Origin: JBHJHP01 sp042219825
GTDB lineage: Bacteria > Bacteroidota > Bacteroidia > Bacteroidales > UBA5342
Assembly (NCBI RefSeq): GCF_042219825.1
Contig: NZ_JBHJHQ010000006.1
Span: 1-64,000, forward strand
DNA: 64,000 bases
Direction of reading: 5' to 3'
Part shown: positions 49,371 to 57,394 of the stretch, in pieces
Layout of the letters: the number at the start of each line of letters is the position of its first letter
Numbering within the stretch: the first letter of the stretch is position 1
The notes under the pieces: model-generated
What the model was told of the DNA's origin: nothing
The model's database searches: none
The model's input: only the letters and a program-made list of their open reading frames with translations
Translations under genes and position numbers: made by a program

Positions 49371-52169
49371 TCAGATTCCAATATTAACACCAAAAACTAT
49401 TTCTTTTATTGGTACCGCATAATTAGAATCAAAACCGTAACTGTACCAGTCTGTATTCAGGTTGATATCAGGATTGGCTCCTTTGTATTTAGTCCATGTG
49501 AACAGGTTTTTAGCAGTAGCATAAAATGACAGTTTTTTCAGATTCAGTTTTTCACGGATATGTTCAGGCAAAGCATATTTAAGCGTTAAAGCTTTTAAAC
49601 GTAGGAAAGAACCGTCTTCAACAAATCGTGTAGATCCCAGCCAGTTGTAGCTAAAATGAGATACTGCTCTTGGAACATCAGTAACTTCGCCTGGTTTTTT
49701 CCATCGGTCAAGTGTTGTAATGGTTTGGTTGGATAAGGTATACATGTTTTCAAGATTCATTCTGGCAAGATTAACAATATCATTGCCATAACTGAAATTA
49801 AAAAAGGTTCCCAGCCAAAATCTTTTAAATGTTATATCCGGACCGAATGTACCTGAAAGTAATGGTCTGGCATCACCAATAACGACAACATCATTCTCAT
49901 CAATGGTCCCGTCAAAGTTTTGATCCTGGTATTTAGCATCTCCACCCTGAAAGATATAGTTTATATCATTTGCTTTGTAAGTAATGTAAATTGGATTGCC
50001 GTATAAATCTCTGATTACATTTCCACTTATATCTCTTGCAACCGGCGCATCATCCTGAGATCCGGCAATGAAAGAGCCGTATTGATATACTCCCATATAT
50101 TTAAGTCCGGCGATTTCTCCAAAAGGTTTGTTTAATTCAAAATTATCATTAGGATAGATCCCGTTATAAATTGAATAAGAAAAATAATAACTTGGAAAAT
50201 TCAGATATGAGATTGAATTTTTAGTATTCTTAATAACAATTCCAAAATTGATTTTAAAATCATTTTTATTAACAAGTTGAGAATTAAAAAGTATTTCCCA
50301 ACCGTGAACATCTGAATTCTGAAAAACAATATTGGGTTCTGCTGCTCCGGGAGCCACAGGTAAATATGTTGCAATAAGATTTTCGTTAGCATAAGATCTT
50401 TTAAAGTAGCTAATTTTTAATAATATCTTATTGTTTAAAAAAGAAGTATTCAGATCAAAGTCAGTAGATTCATATACTTCAACTGTGTCCAGTCTGTCAA
50501 TATAAACTCGAGTTGGCTCGTAACGTGTCGTAGTTATGGTGTAAGGATTGTATGTAATCCCTTTGGAGACTTTAAATCTCATGGAATTGATATAAGGCCT
50601 AAATGTAAAAAAGCTTTCATTAGAAATTATCCATTGTAGACTACCACCATAGTTGAACGTTCTATTATGAATAGTTCTATTTAATTTCATCTTTTCAGTT
50701 GAGCTGATGAATTCTACCTGGTATTTATTAAGCAATTTGTAATTTAATCCGACAAGGGCATCATTTATTTTATCTGTTGATTCGGAGTGAATAATATTTA
50801 CATTGGAGTAAGGACTAACGTATGATACTTTACCACTGTATTCGGAGATTCTAGAATTGTATTCTCCAAATAGATTGAGGATGTGCCGGGTACCAAGATT
50901 TGGTCTGAAATTAATTCGGTTACGTATATTTAAGCTTTTTTTATCCGTGTTTTTATTATTTGCGGTTTCCTGTAAATGTTTTGAAAAGTAACTATTAAGT
51001 AAATCAGGATAAGCTAATATATTCTCATTAGATTGTTTTAAATAATCCAGTGTTAGATAATAGGAGAGTGATTTAAATGGTTGTAGATTAATACTTAATT
51101 TGGGATTAAGAAAGGACTGATTTGTATTATTTTTTACAAGCATCGCTAATGCTACAGGATTAATAAATTGAGAACCTTGAATCGATGTAGTTGGCAAAAA
51201 GAAATTTTCTGTTATTTCTCCCTCATCAGTATATTCATAAATGGACATGTTAGGCAGCATCTTTAAAGCTAGTTCTCTAATATCCATTACATTATCCGAT
51301 TTATAATAGTCATTATTTGAACGGTTTATATAATCAACTCCTCCGGAAATATATAGAAGGTCTCTTACCTTATAATCTAAAAATAACCTGAAATTGTAAT
51401 CTGTATTTCCTGTATTGATAATAGTTTCGGTTTCTTTATTGAATGTTGATGAGAATCGATAACCAATTCCTTTATGCTGTCCGCTTAAAGATAAAGTATG
51501 TTCCTGCTGAAATCCGGTTTGAGTGATTTCATCAAACCAGTTTGTATTTCTTCTATAGTTGGGATCAGTCATTAAATCCTCTATGAAATAGCTGATGAAA
51601 TTATCCGTTGGGGCTCCAGTGATAATTCCATCCAGGCTATATCTATTCCAATAGGCTTCATTTAAATAGTTTATATATTGATCATTATCTAACATATTAT
51701 ATTTGGGCTTTTCCCAACTAATGCGCGTTTTTAAGTTGTAGTAAATATTATTATTGGTTGCTCTTTTTGTTGTGATAAAAATGGCACCGTTTTTTGCTGC
51801 TGAACCGTAGCTCATTAAATCGGTAGGGTCAGTTAAAACCGTCACAGATTCAATTTCTTCTTCTGAAATTCCAAGCATATTGGCTATGTCACTTAGATCT
51901 GCGGTGGCATAATTTATTATATTCGAACTAAAGGTGTAGTATGGCATTCCATCCAGAATAATCAGTGGTTGCCCGAACAGCTTTAGTTTGCTGGTTCCGG
52001 TGACCTGCGATGATAGCCCCATGCCATATTGCCCGGTTTTAAGAACGTTCTGAAGTAATACAGAATCATTCTGAGCATGTAAGAATTCAGTTGCCGGTAG
52101 GAGTAGAAATATAAATACAATTACTGGATTAAACCGTCTGGAAAACAATAGCAACAACAGGTTTTTCAT
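49371..52169 (-). CDS. SusC/RagA-type TonB-dependent receptor without a partner SusD
   Basis: 932 residues with a signal peptide (about 1-32, LHAQ). The plug domain starts almost at once (GQPLIILDGMPYY, then EEEIESVTVLTDPTDLMSYG and AKNGAIFITTKRA), so the usual N-terminal carboxypeptidase-like domain is absent. The remainder is a 22-strand-type beta-barrel, with the SusC-like C-terminal part SFLRLKALTLKYALPEHIRE and ending in IVFGVNIGI. It would import a ligand through the outer membrane using TonB energy. No SusD-like lipoprotein gene is next to it; instead five small paralogs follow. Substrate unknown. Confidence 0.9.
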   Translation of the reverse strand: MKNLLLLLFSRRFNPVIVFIFLLLPATEFLHAQNDSVLLQNVLKTGQYGMGLSSQVTGTSKLKLFGQPLIILDGMPYYTFSSNIINYATADLSDIANMLGISEEEIESVTVLTDPTDLMSYGSAAKNGAIFITTKRATNNNIYYNLKTRISWEKPKYNMLDNDQYINYLNEAYWNRYSLDGIITGAPTDNFISYFIEDLMTDPNYRRNTNWFDEITQTGFQQEHTLSLSGQHKGIGYRFSSTFNKETETIINTGNTDYNFRLFLDYKVRDLLYISGGVDYINRSNNDYYKSDNVMDIRELALKMLPNMSIYEYTDEGEITENFFLPTTSIQGSQFINPVALAMLVKNNTNQSFLNPKLSINLQPFKSLSYYLTLDYLKQSNENILAYPDLLNSYFSKHLQETANNKNTDKKSLNIRNRINFRPNLGTRHILNLFGEYNSRISEYSGKVSYVSPYSNVNIIHSESTDKINDALVGLNYKLLNKYQVEFISSTEKMKLNRTIHNRTFNYGGSLQWIISNESFFTFRPYINSMRFKVSKGITYNPYTITTTRYEPTRVYIDRLDTVEVYESTDFDLNTSFLNNKILLKISYFKRSYANENLIATYLPVAPGAAEPNIVFQNSDVHGWEILFNSQLVNKNDFKINFGIVIKNTKNSISYLNFPSYYFSYSIYNGIYPNDNFELNKPFGEIAGLKYMGVYQYGSFIAGSQDDAPVARDISGNVIRDLYGNPIYITYKANDINYIFQGGDAKYQDQNFDGTIDENDVVVIGDARPLLSGTFGPDITFKRFWLGTFFNFSYGNDIVNLARMNLENMYTLSNQTITTLDRWKKPGEVTDVPRAVSHFSYNWLGSTRFVEDGSFLRLKALTLKYALPEHIREKLNLKKLSFYATAKNLFTWTKYKGANPDINLNTDWYSYGFDSNYAVPIKEIVFGVNIGI

Positions 52170-52251
52170 CAGTTAATTTAATTAGACGTTAATGATTTGT
52201 GGTAAACAGATTAAAAGTAATGTTTTATTTGATCGGAACAAAATATGCAAT

Positions 52252-52279
52252 AAAAAAGAGCCACCCATTGGCAGCTCTT
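52252..52279 (-). terminator. Intrinsic terminator downstream of fabG
   Basis: On the minus strand AAGAGCTGCC pairs with GGTGGCTCTT (two wobble pairs), followed by six T. It lies between fabG and the SusC-like gene, so they are separate transcripts. Confidence 0.7.
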
Positions 52280-52320
52280 AATTATTTTATAAATGCGATT
52301 ATTCAGTTGAAATCCTTCGA

Positions 52321-52338
52321 TTCCGATGGTCATCGGGA
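52321..52338. repeat. Second CCGAT-type inverted repeat
   Basis: TTCCGATGGTCATCGGGA: arms CCGATG and CATCGG with a 2-base spacer. It shares the CCGATnnnnATCGG form with the palindrome at 26-43. Intergenic, just downstream of fabG. Confidence 0.45.
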
Positions 52339-52405
52339 CCACCTCCTTTTATCACGAGAACAAATTTATCTTAAGTCTTAAATCCTGGTTCTTGTGTCTT
52401 AATGA

Positions 52406-53152
52406 TTACATATTCATTCCACCGCAAACATGCAGTACCTGTCCGGTTACATATTGCGAGAGATCTGATGCAAGGAAGATACAGGCATTAGCTACATCTT
52501 CAGGAGTTCCACCTCTTTTAAGAGGAATTGTTTTAGCCCATTCCTGTTTAACTTCATCAGACAATTTATTGGTCATTTCAGTGATAATGAAACCAGGTGC
52601 GATTGCGTTACTTCTGATACCGCGTGATCCCAGCTCTTTGGCTACAGATTTTGTAAAACCAATCATTCCGGCTTTGGAAGCAGAATAGTTAGCCTGACCA
52701 GCGTTTCCACTTACACCAACCACAGAACTCATGTTAATAATGGATCCGGATCTTTGTTTTAGCATGATAGGTTGAACTGCTTTTGTGAAGTTGAAAACAG
52801 ATTTCAGGTTCACGTTTATAACAGCATCCCACTGTTGTTCGGTCATACGCATTAAAAGTGTATCCATGGTAATTCCGGCATTATTAACCAGAACATCAAT
52901 CTGTCCGAAATCGTTTTTAATAGCTTCCACAACCTGTTGAGTTTCCTCAAATTTGCTGGCATCCGAAGCATAACCTTTTGCTTTTACACCCAATGCTTCT
53001 ATTTCTTTTTCTGTGGCCTGAGCATTTTCGTCTATTCTGAGGTCTGTGAATGCAATATTGGCACCTGCCTTGGCAAATTCAATGGCAATAGCCTTACCAA
53101 TACCACGGGCTGCCCCTGTTATTAATGCTGTTTTCCCTTCAAGTAGTTTCAT
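52406..53152 (-). CDS. fabG: 3-oxoacyl-[acyl-carrier-protein] reductase FabG
   Basis: 248 residues, normal FabG size. NADPH-binding TGAARGIGKAIA (about 12-23), the NNAGI motif (about 89-93), and the catalytic Ser, Tyr and Lys in NMSSVVGVSGNAGQANYSAS plus K. The C-terminus with the YVTGQVLHVCGG strand is typical. It reduces 3-oxoacyl-ACP in fatty-acid elongation. It stands alone with a promoter (-7 TATATTTG on the minus strand at 53179-53186), unlike the usual fab cluster position. Confidence 0.92.
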   Translation of the reverse strand: MKLLEGKTALITGAARGIGKAIAIEFAKAGANIAFTDLRIDENAQATEKEIEALGVKAKGYASDASKFEETQQVVEAIKNDFGQIDVLVNNAGITMDTLLMRMTEQQWDAVINVNLKSVFNFTKAVQPIMLKQRSGSIINMSSVVGVSGNAGQANYSASKAGMIGFTKSVAKELGSRGIRSNAIAPGFIITEMTNKLSDEVKQEWAKTIPLKRGGTPEDVANACIFLASDLSQYVTGQVLHVCGGMNM

Positions 53153-53369
53153 TTTATTATTTTTTTATTAAACCGCGACAAATATACAAACTTAAGCGAA
53201 CCATTTTATAAGAATGCTTAAAATATGCTGGTCTGTTATTTATATTCAGTTTGATAATCAGGTTTTTATGATCTCAAAGGTACGTGGATTCTTATCTGCT
53301 GCCGATAATGCTTCCATATATTTTTACTTATTTATTTCAAATATAAGCGACATAAAATCTACTATGGGC

Positions 53370-53401
53370 TTGTTGCTGAAAATCGGAATGCATTATCTTT
53401 G
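53370..53401 (+). promoter_or_regulatory. Promoter of the SNF2 helicase gene
   Basis: TTG at 53370-53372 (another at 53373-53375), an 18-21 nt spacer and TATCTTTG (53394-53401). The GTG start is at 53450, about 40 nt after the predicted transcription start. Confidence 0.6.
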
Positions 53402-53449
53402 TCGTTTATTGATGATGAAAAACGGATTTAAAATCAGTATAAAGCAAAC

Positions 53450-56428
53450 GTGCAGTATCAGTTTATCATAACCATTACCGAGCATCGCTATCTGGGATGG
53501 ATCGTTGTTCCAACGCTTGTGAAAAGAACGAATGAATCGTTTATTACTTTTCATGAGCAGGCTTCTACATTCCATTTTGGAAAGGAAGGGTATGAGTTTG
53601 AGGAGCATGAAAAAACCATTATCCGGTATTTTGAAAAATATTCAGAACATAATCTCGTAGCGCTTTTCAGCAAAACTAAAACAGTTAATGAGTTTTTCGG
53701 ACAGTTAACACTTGATCGCTTCGAAGAGCGCATAAGGCCTTTTATTGAAGAGTGGGCTGATAAAATTTTGAACATCATTGTTGAGTACGAGATACCTGTG
53801 TTTATACGAAAACCGAATTATAATAACCTTTATGATGCAGACCAGTTAAAGATGGCAGGATCTGACTCAAAGACCATCTTTAATTTCAAGGATGAAAAGA
53901 CAGCCATTCACTACAGTCTTTCCATACGTCACAGGGGCGATGATATAAAGCTGATGAATAAAAATCTGATTATCCTCAGTAATTCACCTGCATGGGTAGT
54001 AATCGGTCATTCCCTGTTCAATTTTAATGATGTGGATGCCAAAAAACTTCAACCGTTTACTAAAAAGCGACATATTGAAATACCCGGATCAGCCAGAAAT
54101 AAATATATGGAAACATTTGTGCTGAATGCCATTAAGAATAATACCGTTCTGGCCGAAGGTTTTTCTATCATTGATCAGGAACCGGAACATTCTGCACATC
54201 TTTTCCTGGAAGAAGATCTGGATGGACAACCTGTGTTGAGCCTTAAATTTAAATATGGTAACCGGTATTTTATCAGAAGTGGAAGGAAGGCAGTGGATGT
54301 CAGTTTTTTTAAAGAAAATGAAGCGTATATTTTTCAGCGGTTCAACCGGAAATGGATTTGGGAAGAGGAACTGGAGCAAAAGCTGACAGAGACCGGTGTA
54401 AGAAAACAACAGAATTCATTTTTCAGGCCGGAAGGATTTACAGATAATGTTTCAGCTAACCTGTATATGCTGGTCAACTGGATCAATAAGAACACAAAAA
54501 AACTGAATGAAATTGGTTTTGAAATTGATCAGAGCCACTATAAAACCACATTTTATACCGGGAATATTGATTTGACTATGGATATGTCGGATACCATTGA
54601 CTGGTTTGAATTGTACGGGACTGTAAAACTTGGAGGTTATACCATTCCGTTTATCAGGTTTAAAAAGCATATTTTAACCGGCACACGCGAGTATCAGCTA
54701 CCAGATGGTGAGGTTGTGGTTTTACCGACAGAATGGTTTACACGCTATCAGGAGATTTTTAAGTTTAGCAAAGAGAAAGAGGACAAAATAGTTCTGGATA
54801 AAATCCATTTTAATCTGCTACAGAACCGTGATGTAAGGCAGGTTGACCGGGAGGTACTTGAAGATGTATATTCGCACCGGCCCGATATTAATATTCCGGT
54901 TCCTGAAAGTCTTAATGCCACATTAAGGAGCTATCAGAAAGAAGGATACTCATGGTTAATGCACCTGCGAAAAAATGAGTTTGGAGGCTGTCTGGCAGAT
55001 GATATGGGACTGGGGAAAACATTGCAGGCATTAACTGTATTGCAATACATATATGAAGGTAGCTTTGGAACCAAAAAGAGAAGGGTTGTCAACAGGATCA
55101 TTGATGATACCAAACCGAAGGAACAACTCAATCTTTTTGATCAGAAGCTGAATGATGAGCCTGAAACAGAAGCTGAGTCACACCGGTTACCGGCCAGCAT
55201 TATTGTTATGCCCAAGTCGCTCCTTCATAACTGGCAGAACGAGATAAAGAAATTCTGTCCGGGTATGCTGGTATATACTTACACAGGTAATAAGCGCCTT
55301 AGGTCTATGGATATCTGGAAAATATTCCGTCATTTTAATGTGATCCTGACATCTTATGGCGTTGTACGTAATGACCTTGAATTTCTTAAAACATACCAGT
55401 ATCATTACCTGATTCTGGATGAAAGTCATTTTATTAAAAACCCATCTTCCAAAATATACCGTGCGGTGAATCAGCTTGATGCAAAACACCGCCTGGCTAT
55501 TACGGGAACACCCATTGAAAATTCGCTGCAGGATCTGTGGGCACAGTTTAACTTTATCAATCCCGGGTTGCTGGGATCACAGAATTATTTCAGGAATCAT
55601 TTTGTAATTCCTATCACAAAAAATAAGGACGAGAAACGTGAAGAGCGTTTGCAGAAAATTATTCAGCCTTTTATTTTGCGCCGAACCAAACATCAGGTTG
55701 CAAAGGATTTACCACCGTTGCATGAGCAGGTTTTATATTGTGCGATGACCGATGATCAGAAAAGGTTATATGAGAAAGAAAAATCGGGAATACGCAATAA
55801 TCTGCTACAGAATATTGAGAGTGCCGGCGTTGACAAAACCCGCTTACTGGCACTTCAGGGACTGATGCGGTTGCGTTTGCTGGCCAATCATCCGGTTCTT
55901 GTAAACAAAGAATATGAGGGAGATTCCGGTAAATATGACCGGATCAAACGAAACCTGAAAAACCTGAAAGCTGAGAAACATAAGGTGTTGGTTTTTTCGT
56001 CGTTTGTAAAACATCTGAAGATACTGGAAAAGTATTTTATTAAAAAGGAATGGAAATACAGCATGTTAACTGGCGCTACAGAAAACCGGGAACAGGTGAT
56101 TGATGCGTTTATGAATGATCCTGATAACCATGTATTTCTGATCAGCCTGAAAGCAGGTGGTGTCGGTTTGAACCTCACCGAAGCTGATTACGTATTTATT
56201 ATTGATCCGTGGTGGAACCCGGCGGCAGAAATGCAGGCAGTAAACCGTGCACACCGCATAGGACAGGATAAACATGTGATGGTTTACAGGTTTATTACCA
56301 GCGATTCCATTGAAGAAAAAATCAGCAAACTGCAGGAAAAGAAAAGTGAACTGGCCAGTACATTTATCAATACGAATAATCCCTTCCAGAACCTTTCTCA
56401 GAAAGAAATTGACGAGTTGTTCAGATAG
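53450..56428 (+). CDS. SNF2-family DEAD/DEAH-type helicase
   Basis: 992 residues. The N-terminal 480 residues are a bacterial SNF2-associated region. The ATPase core follows: motif I DDMGLGKT (about 516-523), motif II DESH (about 656-659), motif III AITGTPIENS, and the second RecA lobe with KAGGVGLNLTEADY and QAVNRAHRIGQDKHVMVYRF (about 930). This is the stand-alone bacterial SNF2 type, thought to act on protein-DNA complexes or RNA polymerase. Start is GTG, 48 bp after the -7 element. No nuclease or methylase is next to it, so it is not evidence of a defence system. Confidence 0.93.
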   Translation: MQYQFIITITEHRYLGWIVVPTLVKRTNESFITFHEQASTFHFGKEGYEFEEHEKTIIRYFEKYSEHNLVALFSKTKTVNEFFGQLTLDRFEERIRPFIEEWADKILNIIVEYEIPVFIRKPNYNNLYDADQLKMAGSDSKTIFNFKDEKTAIHYSLSIRHRGDDIKLMNKNLIILSNSPAWVVIGHSLFNFNDVDAKKLQPFTKKRHIEIPGSARNKYMETFVLNAIKNNTVLAEGFSIIDQEPEHSAHLFLEEDLDGQPVLSLKFKYGNRYFIRSGRKAVDVSFFKENEAYIFQRFNRKWIWEEELEQKLTETGVRKQQNSFFRPEGFTDNVSANLYMLVNWINKNTKKLNEIGFEIDQSHYKTTFYTGNIDLTMDMSDTIDWFELYGTVKLGGYTIPFIRFKKHILTGTREYQLPDGEVVVLPTEWFTRYQEIFKFSKEKEDKIVLDKIHFNLLQNRDVRQVDREVLEDVYSHRPDINIPVPESLNATLRSYQKEGYSWLMHLRKNEFGGCLADDMGLGKTLQALTVLQYIYEGSFGTKKRRVVNRIIDDTKPKEQLNLFDQKLNDEPETEAESHRLPASIIVMPKSLLHNWQNEIKKFCPGMLVYTYTGNKRLRSMDIWKIFRHFNVILTSYGVVRNDLEFLKTYQYHYLILDESHFIKNPSSKIYRAVNQLDAKHRLAITGTPIENSLQDLWAQFNFINPGLLGSQNYFRNHFVIPITKNKDEKREERLQKIIQPFILRRTKHQVAKDLPPLHEQVLYCAMTDDQKRLYEKEKSGIRNNLLQNIESAGVDKTRLLALQGLMRLRLLANHPVLVNKEYEGDSGKYDRIKRNLKNLKAEKHKVLVFSSFVKHLKILEKYFIKKEWKYSMLTGATENREQVIDAFMNDPDNHVFLISLKAGGVGLNLTEADYVFIIDPWWNPAAEMQAVNRAHRIGQDKHVMVYRFITSDSIEEKISKLQEKKSELASTFINTNNPFQNLSQKEIDELFR

Positions 56429-56447
56429 AAAGTATTTGATAACTTTG
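56417..56447 (+). promoter_or_regulatory. Promoter of the T9SS cargo gene, overlapping the helicase end
   Basis: TTG (56417-56419), a 20-nt spacer and TAACTTTG (56440-56447). Its -33 box lies inside the helicase gene, and the ATG is at 56475. Confidence 0.6.
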
Positions 56448-56474
56448 TCTTCAGATTATCTGAAAATATCTGCT

Positions 56475-57365
56475 ATGAAATGGATTACAATACTTCTTGT
56501 TTTTGTGAGTCAGTTAGTATATTTAAATGCGCAAAACTTTAAAAAGGTTTTGGATGCAGACACTGTAAGCTGGAGTTACCTGTCTGATACTGGATGTGGT
56601 GATTGTTTACATACAATTGTAGAAAAAGCATACGGTGACACGATCATTAATGATCTGCATTATAAAAAACTCGCAATGGAAGTTACCGAAGGTTATTCTG
56701 AAATCGTGGCTTACCTAAGAGAAGATACGGTAAATGGAAGAATGTATATGTTAGCTTATGATTATGACTGCACAGACAAACCGTGTCATGAAAATATCGT
56801 ATATGACATGACTTTGACTATCGGGGATACGTTAAAATATGTGAATTCATCTCAGATCTTGCCAATGATTGTGACCAATATTGATACTGTTGATCACAGG
56901 AAAGTCATATACTTTAAAGGAAGCCCGGAAGAAGGCCTTAAACTTATTGAAGGAGTTGGACCTTCCAGAGAAATGAATTATTATACTTTCCCTGAAGGTA
57001 ACGGGTTTTCAGAGATACTTTGTAAACATAATGATGATCAGCTTTTATTTAAATCGTTCTGGGGAAATATTTATGGATGCAGTGTATACTTAGGTACTAA
57101 TTTGCAGTCGTTAGATAAGGATGACCTATTAATTGGACCAAATCCTGTTGGTCTGCATCGCAATTTCAACATGATTTTGGATGTAAATGAATCGGTTCAT
57201 CTGAAAATTTTTAATCTGTCAGGAAAAACATTGTATTCAGCACAATCTAAGGGCTCTTTCACATTAAATACGGATGCGTTTACCAAAAGCCCTGGGATGT
57301 TCATTTACGAGGTTCGTTTTACGGATTCAACCTACTATCAAAGGGGAATTCTTGTTGTTAAATAG
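56475..57365 (+). CDS. T9SS type A sorting domain protein
   Basis: 296 residues. The start is the ATG at 56475, whose product MKWITILLVFVSQLVYLNAQ is a signal peptide; the frame stays open farther upstream inside the helicase gene, but that part has no signal and lies before the promoter. The mature protein is beta-rich with a Cys pair (DTGCGDCLHT) and ends in a T9SS sorting domain (about 215-296: LLIGPNPVGLHRNFNMILDV, then the LKIFNLSGKTLYS strand). Secreted; function unknown. Confidence 0.82.
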   Translation: MKWITILLVFVSQLVYLNAQNFKKVLDADTVSWSYLSDTGCGDCLHTIVEKAYGDTIINDLHYKKLAMEVTEGYSEIVAYLREDTVNGRMYMLAYDYDCTDKPCHENIVYDMTLTIGDTLKYVNSSQILPMIVTNIDTVDHRKVIYFKGSPEEGLKLIEGVGPSREMNYYTFPEGNGFSEILCKHNDDQLLFKSFWGNIYGCSVYLGTNLQSLDKDDLLIGPNPVGLHRNFNMILDVNESVHLKIFNLSGKTLYSAQSKGSFTLNTDAFTKSPGMFIYEVRFTDSTYYQRGILVVK

Positions 57366-57394
57366 ATAAGTTTGAGTTTTAACCTTCTAATAAA

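Noticed and set aside
53214..53471. 85-codon plus-strand frame upstream of the helicase
   Set aside because: It spans the helicase promoter and overlaps the helicase start; no signal or family.
53450..56428. SNF2 helicase as part of a phage-defence system
   Set aside because: Neighbours are fabG and a T9SS protein; no nuclease, methylase or other defence component is adjacent.
56310..56474. Upstream extension of the T9SS cargo gene to 56310
   Set aside because: It would overlap the helicase by over 100 bases in another frame, lacks a signal peptide and lies partly before the promoter at 56417-56447. The ATG at 56475 gives a perfect signal peptide.
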